This document shows positions 52,634-61,261 of a stretch of DNA of 64,000 nucleotides, piece after piece. The notes beneath the pieces were generated by a model, which made no database searches, had not been told where the DNA came from, and worked only from the letters and a program-made list of their open reading frames with translations. Both the position numbers and the translations under genes were made by a program. The DNA is from Hafnia paralvei ATCC 29927 (lineage in GTDB: Bacteria; Pseudomonadota; Gammaproteobacteria; Enterobacterales; Enterobacteriaceae), in NCBI RefSeq assembly GCF_001655005.1, contig NZ_LXET01000046.1, forward strand, positions 62,001-126,000, read 5' to 3'. How positions within the stretch are numbered: the stretch's first letter is position 1; each line of letters begins with the position of its first letter.

Positions 52634-53866
52634 ATGACCACAGGCGGGCAAGGACAAATCGGTAATGTAGATCTGGTCAAACAGCTTAACAGTGCAGCTG
52701 TTTATCGTTTGATTGACCTGCAAGGCCCTATTTCGCGCATTCAAATTGCCGAAGTGAGCCAGCTTGCCCCTGCCAGCGTCACCAAAATTACCCGCCAACT
52801 GCTAGAACGCGGGCTGATAAAAGAAGTCGATCAGCAAGCGTCTACCGGTGGCCGCCGTGCCATTTCCATTGTTACCGAAACCCGCCTTTTCAACACTATC
52901 GCTATCCGCTTAGGGCGCCATGACGCCACCATCACCCTATATGATATGAGCGGAAAGGCATTGGCGGAAGAACATTATCCGTTACCTGAACGCACTCAGG
53001 AAACAGTGGAAAACGCACTGCTGAATAACATCGATCAGTTCATGCTGGCCTATCAGCGCAAAATTCGTGAGCTGATTGCTATCGCCGTGATCCTCCCTGG
53101 TCTAGTCGATCCCCAACACGGTATCGTGCGCTACATGCCCCATATTGCCGTTAACGATTGGCAATTGGTTAGCGTGCTGGAAGACCGATTTAACGTGACA
53201 AGTTTTGTCGGCCACGATATCCGTAGCCTTGCCTTAGCCGAACACTATTTTGGGGCAACACGCGACTGCGAAGACTCAATGTTAGTACGCTTACACCGCG
53301 GCACCGGTGCGGGCATTATCGTGAATGAAAAAATCTTCCTTGGTAGCAAAGGCAACGTTGGTGAGATTGGGCATATCCAAATCGATCCGCTGGGCAAGCG
53401 CTGCCACTGCGGTAATTTCGGCTGTTTAGAAACCGTGGCAGCCAATGCTGCGATAGAACAACGTGTGCGCCATTTATTAGAGCAAGGCTATCCAAGCAAG
53501 CTCACACTAGACGATTGCTCTATCAGCGCTATCTGCAAAGCGGCAAACAAAGGCGACGCACTGGCAACAGAAGTCATTGAGCTGGTTGGACGCTACTTAG
53601 GTCGAGCTATCTCCATTGCTATCAATATGTTCAACCCACAAAAAGTCGTGATTGCCGGTGAGATTATTGAAGCCGAGAAAACGCTACTGCCTGCGATTCA
53701 AAGCTGTATCAATACGCAGGTGTTGAAGAATTTCCGCCAAAATCTGCCCGTCGTGACCTCAGAGCTTGATCATCGCTCAGCCATTGGTGCCTTTGCGCTG
53801 GTAAAACGCGCTATGCTTAACGGCGTGCTGCTGCAGCGATTGCTGGAAGGGCAACATCCGCACTAA
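52634..53866 (+). CDS. nagC: GlcNAc-responsive repressor NagC (ROK family)
   Basis: Represses nag genes and chiP; induced by GlcNAc-6-phosphate. It has 410 residues (E. coli 406) from MTTGGQGQIGNVDLVKQLNS; the upstream in-frame TTG is not required. The N-terminal winged helix includes ISRIQIAEVSQLAPASVTKI. The ROK domain has the sugar motif GEIGHIQIDPLGKRCHCGNF then GCLE, with the zinc-binding cysteines. The nagA-nagC gap is 75 bp. Confidence 0.97.
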   Translation: MTTGGQGQIGNVDLVKQLNSAAVYRLIDLQGPISRIQIAEVSQLAPASVTKITRQLLERGLIKEVDQQASTGGRRAISIVTETRLFNTIAIRLGRHDATITLYDMSGKALAEEHYPLPERTQETVENALLNNIDQFMLAYQRKIRELIAIAVILPGLVDPQHGIVRYMPHIAVNDWQLVSVLEDRFNVTSFVGHDIRSLALAEHYFGATRDCEDSMLVRLHRGTGAGIIVNEKIFLGSKGNVGEIGHIQIDPLGKRCHCGNFGCLETVAANAAIEQRVRHLLEQGYPSKLTLDDCSISAICKAANKGDALATEVIELVGRYLGRAISIAINMFNPQKVVIAGEIIEAEKTLLPAIQSCINTQVLKNFRQNLPVVTSELDHRSAIGAFALVKRAMLNGVLLQRLLEGQHPH

Positions 53867-54023
53867 TCCTCTGCTTATGTAAAACCGGATCAGCATTAGT
53901 TGTATTCGTCCCCCAATACATCTTCTGCTAGGCGCATATTTAAGCGCAGTTTACTGCGCTCCCAGAGGTCGTCATCACTGACGCGAGTAAGCTCATCAGA
54001 ATTGCTGACAGGCGTGGTACAAT

Positions 54024-54151
54024 TTACCCCCGAAATAATTGGGGCGGCATGCAGTCGGCAAGTTTGTGAGTCACTAGGCGCAGAGGTAACGATGTTACTA
54101 GAGTGAACAAACGCAGCCAACGCGCACACTGCTTCAAATATGACGGGTATC
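54024..54151. repeat. ERIC (IRU) element between nagC and nagD
   Basis: About 128 bp, matching the enterobacterial repetitive intergenic consensus in length and sequence: left end ACCCCCGAAATAATTGGGG, middle GGTAACGATGTTACTAGAGT then GAACAAACGCAGCCAACGC, and right end TTCAAATATGACGGGTAT. It fills the last part of the 314-bp nagC-nagD gap and ends 30 bp before nagD. The first part of the gap (53867-54023) has no recognised gene; TGGTACAAT at 54015-54023 could be an extended -10 element. Confidence 0.85.
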
Positions 54152-54180
54152 TGTCTGTCAATCTAATGAGTAATAACCCT

Positions 54181-54933
54181 ATGACAATTAAAAGTATTAT
54201 TTGTGACATCGATGGCGTTTTGATGCACGACAACACTCCAGTTCCGGGGGCTGATAAATTTTTAGCGCGTATTCAGGAACGAGACATTCCTCTGGTTATT
54301 CTAACCAACTATCCATCTCAAACCGCACAGGATTTAGCTAATCGCTTTTCCGCTGCGGGTCTTGAAGTCCCTGAAAGTGCCTTTTATACCTCGGCGATGG
54401 CAACCGCTGATTTTCTAAAGCGTCAGGAAGGGAAAAAAGCCTATGTCATCGGCGAGGGGGCGCTTATCCACGAACTGTATAAAGCCGGCTTTACTATTAC
54501 CGACATCAACCCTGATTTCGTTATCGTGGGGGAAACCCGTTCTTATAACTGGGAGATGATCCATAAAGCTTCTTACTTTGTGGTTAACGGCGCGCGTTTT
54601 ATTGCCACCAACCCTGACACACACGGCCGTGGTTTCTATCCTGCCTGTGGCGCGCTGTGCGCACCTATCGAATTAATTTCAGGCCGCAAGCCTTTCTATG
54701 TAGGTAAACCTAGCCCGTGGATTATTCGTGCCGCACTCAACAAAATGCAGGCCCATTCAGAAAGTACCGTTATTATCGGTGATAACTTGAATACGGATAT
54801 TCTGGCGGGCTTCCAAGCCGGTTTGGAAACCATTCTCGTGTTATCTGGCGTGTCTACGTTAAATGACGTCGATAATATGCCTTTCCGCCCGAATTACATT
54901 TATCCCTCTGTTGCGGATATCGACATCATCTAA
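54181..54933 (+). CDS. nagD: UMP/ribonucleotide phosphatase NagD (UmpH)
   Basis: HAD-superfamily (class IIA) phosphatase acting on UMP and other nucleoside monophosphates. It has 250 residues, equal to E. coli, from MTIKSIICDIDGVLMHDNTP; the longer open frame through the ERIC element is rejected. Motifs: nucleophile DIDGVLMHDN, LTNYPSQT, lysine region GKPSPWIIRAALNK and metal site GDNLNTDILAG. Last gene of nagBACD, although the ERIC insertion separates it from nagC. Confidence 0.96.
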   Translation: MTIKSIICDIDGVLMHDNTPVPGADKFLARIQERDIPLVILTNYPSQTAQDLANRFSAAGLEVPESAFYTSAMATADFLKRQEGKKAYVIGEGALIHELYKAGFTITDINPDFVIVGETRSYNWEMIHKASYFVVNGARFIATNPDTHGRGFYPACGALCAPIELISGRKPFYVGKPSPWIIRAALNKMQAHSESTVIIGDNLNTDILAGFQAGLETILVLSGVSTLNDVDNMPFRPNYIYPSVADIDII

Positions 54934-54940
54934 TTCCCCC

Positions 54941-54989
54941 GCCAATAGCGTCTGAGTACTTCGCTTCATAGCCAGCAGGCGCTATTGGC
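54941..54989 (+). terminator. Candidate nagBACD terminator
   Basis: A 10-bp perfect stem GCCAATAGCG / CGCTATTGGC encloses 29 nt and is followed by TGAAATTTTATTTTT, eight bases after the nagD stop. The loop is long for a classical terminator. The remaining asnB upstream region (54990-55260) is AT-rich, with no gene or clear operator. Confidence 0.6.
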
Positions 54990-55260
54990 TGAAATTTTAT
55001 TTTTCCGCATTTTTCTCCTTCGCCTCCCTGCTGCAAAAAATTAGCGATTCATCAATTAAATCGCGCGCAAAATGAATATCCGCTAATTTTTATGCGGGTG
55101 GCACAAACTATTTCTCACCATTAAGTTAAACCACTTGCATTATGTTCAGGTTTTGACGCAATTTGTTATGCATAGCAGCGGTAACATAAACCAAAAACCA
55201 TTTACCGCCTAAAACTGACCCACAACGTCACAACTCGACAATGCAGTATGGGAGAAATCT

Positions 55261-56928
55261 ATGTGTTCTATCTTTGGTGTGCTTGATTTAAAAACCGATC
55301 CTGTTGAGCTGCGTAAAAAAGCGCTCGAACTGTCACGCTTAATGCGTCACCGTGGCCCAGATTGGTCTGGCGTTTATGCGTCTGATAACGCGATTCTGGC
55401 GCATGAGCGTCTGTCTATCGTTGACGTCAACAACGGCGCTCAGCCGTTATACAATGCCGCGCACACCCATGTTTTAGCCGTGAATGGTGAAATTTATAAC
55501 CATCAGGCACTGCGTCAACGCTTTGAAGGGCGCTATGAGTTCCAGACCGCCTCCGACTGCGAAGTGATTTTGGCACTGTATGAAGAGAAAGGCGCAGCGT
55601 TTCTGGATGAGTTGCAGGGAATGTTTGCTTTTATCCTGTATGACGCTGACAAAAACAGCTATCTGATTGGCCGCGATCACCTAGGGATTATCCCGCTGTA
55701 TATGGGATATGACGAACACGGTAACTTCTACGTGGCTTCTGAAATGAAGGCGCTGGTGCCCGTTTGCCGCACGATTAAAGAATTCCCCGCCGGTAGCTAT
55801 ATGTCGAGCGATGATGGTGAGATTCATAGCTACTATCAACGTGACTGGTTTGAGTTCGACAATGTCAAAGATAACGTCACTGACGCAGCGCAGCTAAAAG
55901 AAGCGCTGGAAGATTCAGTAAAAAGTCATTTGATGTCTGATGTACCTTACGGCGTATTGCTGTCCGGCGGGTTAGACTCCTCGGTCATTTCAGCCATCAC
56001 TAAAAAATTTGCCGCCCGCCGAGTGGAAGATGATGAGCGCAGTGAAGCCTGGTGGCCACAGTTGCACTCCTTTGCTGTCGGTTTAGAAGGCTCTCCCGAT
56101 TTAAAAGCAGCCCAAGAGGTCGCGAACCATTTAGGCACGGTGCATCATGAAATTCATTTCACCGTACAAGAAGGCTTAGATGCTATTCGCGATGTGATTT
56201 ATCACATTGAAACCTATGATGTGACCACCATTCGTGCGTCTACGCCGATGTATCTGATGGCGCGTAAAATTAAAGCCATGGGCATCAAAATGGTGCTTTC
56301 CGGTGAAGGTGCCGACGAAGTATTCGGGGGATACCTCTATTTCCATAAAGCGCCGAATGCTAAAGAGTTCCATGAAGAAACGGTGCGTAAGCTGCTCGCT
56401 CTGCATATGTATGACTGCGCTCGCGCCAACAAAGCGATGTCAGCCTGGGGGGTAGAAGCACGTGTGCCGTTCTTGGATAAAAAATTCCTTGATGTGGCGA
56501 TGCGTCTTAACCCGAAAGATAAAATGTGTGGTAACGGCAAAATGGAGAAATACATTCTGCGCGAATGTTTTGAATCCTATCTGCCTGCCAGCGTCGCGTG
56601 GCGTCAAAAAGAACAGTTCTCGGATGGCGTAGGTTATAGCTGGATCGATACCTTAAAAGAAACTGCGAATCAGCAGATTAGCGATCAAATGTTGGCAAAT
56701 GCGCATTTCCGCTTCCCTTACAACACGCCAAACTCAAAAGAAGGCTATTTGTATCGCGAAATTTTTGAAGAATTATTCCCAGTGCCAAGCGCAGCGGAGT
56801 GTGTACCCGGCGGGCCATCGGTTGCTTGCTCCTCGGCAAAAGCTATCGAATGGGACGAATCTTTCAAAAAAATGGACGACCCATCGGGTCGTGCGGTAGG
56901 CGTACATCAATCTGCTTATCAAAAATAA
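55261..56928 (+). CDS. asnB: Asparagine synthetase B (glutamine-hydrolysing)
   Basis: Makes asparagine from aspartate, glutamine and ATP. It has 555 residues (E. coli 554). The N-terminal glutaminase domain uses Cys2 (MCSIFGVLDLK) after Met removal, with RHRGPDWSGVY and NGEIYNHQALR. The C-terminal synthetase domain has the PP-loop LLSGGLDSSVISA, SGEGADEVFGGYLYF and WRQKEQFSDGVGYSW. GGGAGA precedes the ATG. Monocistronic, ending in a strong terminator. Confidence 0.97.
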   Translation: MCSIFGVLDLKTDPVELRKKALELSRLMRHRGPDWSGVYASDNAILAHERLSIVDVNNGAQPLYNAAHTHVLAVNGEIYNHQALRQRFEGRYEFQTASDCEVILALYEEKGAAFLDELQGMFAFILYDADKNSYLIGRDHLGIIPLYMGYDEHGNFYVASEMKALVPVCRTIKEFPAGSYMSSDDGEIHSYYQRDWFEFDNVKDNVTDAAQLKEALEDSVKSHLMSDVPYGVLLSGGLDSSVISAITKKFAARRVEDDERSEAWWPQLHSFAVGLEGSPDLKAAQEVANHLGTVHHEIHFTVQEGLDAIRDVIYHIETYDVTTIRASTPMYLMARKIKAMGIKMVLSGEGADEVFGGYLYFHKAPNAKEFHEETVRKLLALHMYDCARANKAMSAWGVEARVPFLDKKFLDVAMRLNPKDKMCGNGKMEKYILRECFESYLPASVAWRQKEQFSDGVGYSWIDTLKETANQQISDQMLANAHFRFPYNTPNSKEGYLYREIFEELFPVPSAAECVPGGPSVACSSAKAIEWDESFKKMDDPSGRAVGVHQSAYQK

Positions 56929-56939
56929 CATTTTAACTA

Positions 56940-56972
56940 AACGGCGAACTTTTATAGTTCGCCGTTTTTTTT
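56940..56972 (+). terminator. asnB terminator
   Basis: ACGGCGAAC / GTTCGCCGT, a 9-bp perfect stem with a 7-nt loop followed by eight T residues, begins 11 nt after the asnB stop. Confidence 0.96.
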
Positions 56973-57011
56973 ACCACTAACGCTGTTTTAGCCCATTAAT
57001 AAGCCTAATTT

Positions 57012-57115
57012 TTGTTGATTTTCTCACCGAGCTGTATAATCCCCGCGCAAACGTGCTTCAGATGCCCTTTTCCGATAAAAAAGGGGTTGACGCAACTTTC
57101 TCATATACGCATAAT
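57012..57115 (+). promoter_or_regulatory. Tandem promoters of the tRNA operon
   Basis: Two sigma-70 promoters are visible: TTGTTG-N17-TATAAT (57012-57040) and TTGACG-N17-CATAAT (57087-57115). The second is followed by a GC-rich discriminator GCGCCCC, the hallmark of stringently controlled stable-RNA promoters. The first tRNA starts 40 bp further on. Confidence 0.75.
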
Positions 57116-57154
57116 GCGCCCCGCAACGCCGATGAAGGTTGGCGATAAATAGAT

Positions 57155-57231
57155 GGCTACGTAGCTCAGTTGGTTAGAGCACATCACTCATAATGATGGG
57201 GTCACAGGTTCGAATCCCGTCGTAGCCACCA
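57155..57231 (+). tRNA. metT: tRNA-Met (elongator, anticodon CAT)
   Basis: A 77-nt tRNA with encoded CCA. The acceptor stem GGCTACG/CGTAGCC, anticodon loop CTCATAA and T arm AGGTTCGAATC are all canonical; it appears identical to E. coli metT as I remember it. First of seven tRNAs in the E. coli order metT-leuW-glnU-glnW-metU-glnV-glnX. Confidence 0.98.
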
Positions 57232-57259
57232 TCTATTTTGAACACCTTCGATTAAATGA

Positions 57260-57344
57260 GCGGGAGTGGCGAAATTGGTAGACGCACTAGATTTAGGTTC
57301 TAGCGCCGCAAGGTGTACGAGTTCAAGTCTCGTCTCCCGCACCA
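57260..57344 (+). tRNA. leuW: tRNA-Leu (anticodon TAG)
   Basis: An 85-nt class II tRNA with a long variable arm and encoded CCA. Acceptor stem GCGGGAG/CTCCCGC, anticodon loop TTTAGGT reading CUN codons. Confidence 0.98.
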
Positions 57345-57370
57345 TTTAAACGACTCGGTTTTGCAGCGGA

Positions 57371-57445
57371 TGGGGTATCGCCAAGCGGTAAGGCACTGGG
57401 TTTTGATCCCAGCATTCCCAGGTTCGAATCCTGGTACCCCAGCCA
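57371..57445 (+). tRNA. glnU: tRNA-Gln (anticodon TTG)
   Basis: A 75-nt tRNA with encoded CCA. The U1-A72 type acceptor TGGGGTA typical of tRNA-Gln, anticodon TTG at 57403-57405. Confidence 0.97.
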
Positions 57446-57495
57446 TCCTTTTCCTCGGAAATCCACGAAAAGGTTTGCTGAATTCTATACCCGAT

Positions 57496-57570
57496 TGGGG
57501 TATCGCCAAGCGGTAAGGCACTGGGTTTTGATCCCAGCATTCCCAGGTTCGAATCCTGGTACCCCAGCCA
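57496..57570 (+). tRNA. glnW: tRNA-Gln (anticodon TTG), second copy
   Basis: Identical in sequence to the copy at 57371-57445, with a 50-bp spacer between them. Confidence 0.97.
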
Positions 57571-57615
57571 TAGAATTGGCTAATAGAATCAAGCAACACA
57601 GAAATTCCTTGAGTT

Positions 57616-57692
57616 GGCTACGTAGCTCAGTTGGTTAGAGCACATCACTCATAATGATGGGGTCACAGGTTCGAATCCCGTCGTAGCCACCA
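57616..57692 (+). tRNA. metU: tRNA-Met (elongator, anticodon CAT), second copy
   Basis: Identical to the tRNA at 57155-57231. The spacer to the next tRNA-Gln is only two bases. Confidence 0.98.
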
Positions 57693-57694
57693 TT

Positions 57695-57769
57695 TGGGGT
57701 ATCGCCAAGCGGTAAGGCACCGGATTCTGATTCCGGCATTCCGAGGTTCGAATCCTCGTACCCCAGCCA
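57695..57769 (+). tRNA. glnV: tRNA-Gln (anticodon CTG)
   Basis: A 75-nt tRNA with encoded CCA; differs from the TTG isoacceptors in the anticodon stem-loop (CCGGATTCTGATTCCGG) and T stem. Confidence 0.97.
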
Positions 57770-57859
57770 ATTCCATAAGTCTGTCTTCTTAACAGGTTTA
57801 CGCATCGTAAGATGCCGCGTTAGAGATTACTCACGCACCCAAGGTTTTAAACGAACATT

Positions 57860-57934
57860 TGGGGTATCGCCAAGCGGTAAGGCACCGGATTCTGATTCCG
57901 GCATTCCGAGGTTCGAATCCTCGTACCCCAGCCA
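57860..57934 (+). tRNA. glnX: tRNA-Gln (anticodon CTG), second copy
   Basis: Identical to the copy at 57695-57769; separated from it by 90 bp of non-coding spacer, the longest in the array. Last tRNA of the operon. Confidence 0.97.
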
Positions 57935-57944
57935 AAGAAAGAAA

Positions 57945-57971
57945 AAGCTCGCTTATCGCGGGCTTTTTTTT
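57945..57971 (+). terminator. tRNA operon terminator
   Basis: AAGCTCGC-TTATC-GCGGGCTT (one G-T pair) followed by a run of T, 10 nt after the last tRNA. Confidence 0.93.
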
Positions 57972-57999
57972 CGTCTTTAATTTGATGTCGATGACGTTT

Positions 58000-58023
58000 C
58001 CCCTCCTCTTCACCAAGGAGGGG
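58000..58023. repeat. Hairpin downstream of ubiF
   Basis: CCCCTCCT / AGGAGGGG, an 8-bp perfect stem with an 8-nt loop, next to GTTTGCACA. It lies just past the ubiF stop codon. A related hairpin with the same GTTTGCACA flank lies at about 8577-8616 after sdhB. No T tract on the minus strand. Confidence 0.45.
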
Positions 58024-58031
58024 TTTGCACA

Positions 58032-59207
58032 CTATAAACCTAATGCATATTTCAGCGCCCGTTTCTTCAGTTCACCGGAACGCTCAGCGGCCATCAGACC
58101 GAAGTTTCTTATAAGCTGTAGCGGTTTCAATTCATTGCTGAACGCAGCATAAAAAACATCCATGCCTGCCTGCATTAATAAATTGTCCGGACGACGACGA
58201 CGCTGATAACGCTTGAGGATCTCCTCGCTGTGCCAAATCTCGCCCTGCTGACGCGCTTTAATTACGACATCCAGCAACGCATCCACATCACGATAGCCAA
58301 GATTAACGCCCTGCCCCGCCAGCGGGTTAATGGTGTGTGCAGCGTCACCTAACAGCGCCAGCCCTTCTTGCACATAGCGGTTAGCGTGACGTCGCACCAG
58401 CGGGAAAGATCCGGCCGCGATAGCCGTGACATTGCCTAAACGCTCAGGAAACGTATGCTTGATCTCTTGCGTGAGCTGCGTCATGGGCAGTGCCATCAAT
58501 TGACGAATTCGAGCAGGGCTGTCATACCACACCAAAGATGCCCAATTTTCCCACAGCGGTAAAAACGCACGCGGTCCCTGTGGCGTAAATTGCTGCCAAG
58601 TGACGTCTAATGGGTCATCTTGCGTTTGAACAGAGATCAGCATGCATGATTGGCGATATTGCCAACCACGCACACCAATGCCGGCTAATGAACGTACCTG
58701 TGAGTTAGCCCCGTCCGCACCGATAACCAGTTTGGCTTCGATTTGGCTGCCGTCATTCAAGCTAACACCCCAACCGTCGTTTAACCGCGTTAGTATTTTT
58801 AGTTCAGCCGGAACATTGAGCGTAATATTGGGCATCTGCTCCAAGTGCTGCCAAAGTGCGAGCTGCAATACCTCATTTTCCAACATGTGGCCTAGTTCAG
58901 GTATCCCCAGATCTTTAGCGCTGAAACTAACGCGAGAAGCATCCCACTCCCAAGTTTCCAAACCACGATAGGCTGCACTACGCATTTGGCGCACATCTTT
59001 CCAAACGCCTAAGCTGTCTAACAACGCCACCGAAGAGGCACTGATAGCCGAAATTCGTAAATCTGGCGGCTGTGACGGGTCAAACGGCCGTGGGCGACGA
59101 TTCTCTACTACCGTGACTGAAAAACCAGCCTGTGCCAATCCTAGCGCCGTAGCGGCACCGACCATGCCGCCACCAATTACCACCACATCACTTTTTTGCT
59201 CGGCCAT
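58032..59207 (-). CDS. ubiF: Ubiquinone biosynthesis hydroxylase UbiF
   Basis: FAD monooxygenase catalysing the last hydroxylation of aerobic ubiquinone synthesis (demethoxyubiquinone C6 step). It has 391 residues, the E. coli length. FAD motifs: DVVVIGGGMVGAATALGLAQ, the DG motif VIGADGANSQVRSLAG, and GDAAHTINPLAGQGVNLGYR. It is divergent from miaB as in E. coli. Confidence 0.96.
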   Translation of the reverse strand: MAEQKSDVVVIGGGMVGAATALGLAQAGFSVTVVENRRPRPFDPSQPPDLRISAISASSVALLDSLGVWKDVRQMRSAAYRGLETWEWDASRVSFSAKDLGIPELGHMLENEVLQLALWQHLEQMPNITLNVPAELKILTRLNDGWGVSLNDGSQIEAKLVIGADGANSQVRSLAGIGVRGWQYRQSCMLISVQTQDDPLDVTWQQFTPQGPRAFLPLWENWASLVWYDSPARIRQLMALPMTQLTQEIKHTFPERLGNVTAIAAGSFPLVRRHANRYVQEGLALLGDAAHTINPLAGQGVNLGYRDVDALLDVVIKARQQGEIWHSEEILKRYQRRRRPDNLLMQAGMDVFYAAFSNELKPLQLIRNFGLMAAERSGELKKRALKYALGL

Positions 59208-59263
59208 CGCTGTCTCCCATCAATTAATGCTCCTAGTGTACCGGATTTTACCTCTGACTCAGC

Positions 59264-59306
59264 CTATCCCCGAAATAATTGGCGTTGCTCAAGATATTAT
59301 GGGTAC
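59264..59306. repeat. Possible internally deleted ERIC remnant
   Basis: CCCCGAAATAATTGG is identical to the left end of the ERIC element at 54024, and is followed about 10 bp later by CAAGATATTATGGGTAC, resembling the ERIC right end with the central part missing. It lies in the 284-bp ubiF-miaB divergent region, which otherwise shows no gene. Confidence 0.4.
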
Positions 59307-59491
59307 ATAAAGCGTGAGGTGATAGGGTAGTCACGGCTAATGGCAAAGATTACAATAGCCGACCTGCGTATGGGCTTGTTCCGACACCTCTACCTTTGAT
59401 TATCTAAAACGGGGTCACCCGATATTCATTCTGTTTTAGATACCAGTGCCGGTCTGTCCGAAATCCACCTGCATATAGCAATGGCAATTCG

Positions 59492-60916
59492 ATGACACAA
59501 AAACTGCATATTAAAACCTGGGGCTGTCAGATGAATGAGTATGACTCATCTAAGATGGCTGATTTACTGGGCAGCACGCACGGTTTCGAACTGACTGACA
59601 ATGCCGAAGAGGCAGATGTCTTGCTGCTTAATACCTGCTCAATTCGCGAAAAAGCACAAGAGAAGGTCTTCCACCAGCTCGGTCGCTGGAAGCTGCTGAA
59701 AGAAGCCAACCCGAACGTCATTATCGGCGTCGGCGGCTGCGTTGCCTCACAGGAAGGTAAACTGCTGCGCCAACGTGCCCACTATGTGGATATCGTTTTT
59801 GGCCCACAAACACTGCACCGTCTACCGGAAATGATTAACAAGGTACGGGGCAGCAAAAGCCCTGTTGTTGACGTTAGTTTCCCTGAAATTGAAAAATTTG
59901 ACCGCCTGCCAGAGCCGCGCGCTGAAGGCCCTAGCGCCTTTGTTTCGATCATGGAAGGCTGTAATAAATACTGCACCTACTGCGTTGTGCCTTATACTCG
60001 CGGTGAAGAAGTCAGCCGCCCTGCCGACGACGTGCTGTTTGAAATCGCTCAGCTAGCGGCTCAAGGCGTACGTGAAGTCAATCTGCTCGGACAAAACGTG
60101 AATGCCTACCGCGGCCCCTCTTTCGACGGCGATATTTGTACGTTTGCCGAACTGCTGCGCTTGGTTGCCGCGATTGACGGCATTGATCGCATTCGTTTTA
60201 CCACCAGCCATCCCATCGAATTCACCGACGATATTATCGCCGTTTATGAAGATACACCTGAGCTGGTGAGCTTCCTGCACCTTCCGGTGCAAAGCGGCTC
60301 CGACCGCATACTCAATTTGATGAAGCGCACTCACACAGTGCTCGAATATAAGTCCATCATCCGTAAGCTGCGTAAGGCACGACCTGATATTCTTATCAGT
60401 TCTGATTTTATTATTGGCTTCCCTGGTGAAACGCAGGAGGATTTCGAGCAAACCATGAAACTGATTGCCGAAGTCAATTTCGATGTGAGCTACAGCTTTG
60501 TATTCTCACCGCGTCCAGGCACTCCTGCAGCCGATATGGCTGATGACGTACCAGAAGAAGAGAAAAAGCAGCGTCTGTATATTCTGCAAGATCGCATCAA
60601 CCAGCAAGCTCAGAGCTACAGTCGTAAAATGGTGGGCACCGTACAGCGTATTTTAGTTGAAGGCATTTCACGTAAAAACGTAATGGAAATGTCAGGCCGT
60701 ACTGAAAACAATCGCGTGGTGAACTTTGAAGGCTCACCGGAATTGGTTGGAACCTTTGTCGATGTAGAAATCACAGAAGTGAGAACTAACTCACTGCGTG
60801 GCGTATTAGTTCGTACCGAAGATCAAATGGATCTGCGTGTGCACGAATCCCCGGAGTCGGTCATTGCGCGAACCCGAAAAGAGGATGCTCTGGGGGTAGG
60901 AAGCTATCAGCCTTAG
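59492..60916 (+). CDS. miaB: tRNA-2-methylthio-N6-dimethylallyladenosine synthase
   Basis: Radical-SAM methylthiotransferase that converts i6A37 to ms2i6A37 in tRNAs reading U-starting codons. It has 474 residues, as in E. coli. The N-terminal UPF0004 domain binds the second cluster through cysteines in TWGCQMNEYDS, LNTCSIREKA and GVGGCVASQEG. The radical-SAM motif is GCNKYCTYCVVPYTRG, and a TRAM RNA-binding domain occupies about 378-440. FldA, in this window, is a likely electron donor. Confidence 0.97.
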   Translation: MTQKLHIKTWGCQMNEYDSSKMADLLGSTHGFELTDNAEEADVLLLNTCSIREKAQEKVFHQLGRWKLLKEANPNVIIGVGGCVASQEGKLLRQRAHYVDIVFGPQTLHRLPEMINKVRGSKSPVVDVSFPEIEKFDRLPEPRAEGPSAFVSIMEGCNKYCTYCVVPYTRGEEVSRPADDVLFEIAQLAAQGVREVNLLGQNVNAYRGPSFDGDICTFAELLRLVAAIDGIDRIRFTTSHPIEFTDDIIAVYEDTPELVSFLHLPVQSGSDRILNLMKRTHTVLEYKSIIRKLRKARPDILISSDFIIGFPGETQEDFEQTMKLIAEVNFDVSYSFVFSPRPGTPAADMADDVPEEEKKQRLYILQDRINQQAQSYSRKMVGTVQRILVEGISRKNVMEMSGRTENNRVVNFEGSPELVGTFVDVEITEVRTNSLRGVLVRTEDQMDLRVHESPESVIARTRKEDALGVGSYQP

Positions 60917-60968
60917 TTCTTGATACGCAAAATTAAGCACCGTGCGTCGGTAATGCGAGCTGTTGACA

Positions 60969-61068
60969 AGATCGAGATACACGGGTTTACCGCAGGGTGG
61001 GGCGCTCCGGCAGCTAAAGCTGCTACGACCCCATCCCTACGATTCCCCTAAAATCAGACGTCAGAAAC
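60969..61068 (+). repeat. Dispersed structured intergenic repeat, copy 3
   Basis: About 100-bp core in the 345-bp miaB-ybeZ gap. It begins AGATCGAGATACACGGG, has a long central hairpin AGGGTGGGGCG...GGCAGC-TAAA-GCTGC...CCCCATCCCT, and ends TCCCCTAAAATCAGAC then GTCAGAAA. Outer arms AGCACCGT (near 60935) and ACGGTGCT followed by a T run (near 61085) can pair, so the whole 160 bp could fold as one large stem that also ends miaB transcription. The rest of the gap up to 61261 is probable ybeZ promoter. Confidence 0.7.
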
Positions 61069-61261
61069 GCTCATTATCGTTCTACGGTGCTTTTTTATTA
61101 TTCACCGTTGAAATAACGCGCATCCTCCCCCATTGAATAATGAGAAATTGCGAAGCGTATTGACAATTCTGGTCACAATGGCCCGCAGATGAAGAATAAT
61201 AGCGTTATGCCATGTATCATTTACGCTATTAGTTATAGGGTATTCAGCTCAGAGGAATAGT

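Noticed and set aside
53896..54129. 77-codon minus-strand ORF in the nagC-nagD gap
   Set aside because: Its N-terminal half is translated from the ERIC element. The C-terminal half looks somewhat protein-like, but no suitable start codon or ribosome site exists outside the repeat.
57371..57570. Two identical tRNA-Gln copies as a possible assembly duplication
   Set aside because: The spacers differ, and the seven-gene order with paired Gln and Met tRNAs is the same as in E. coli, so the duplication is ancestral.
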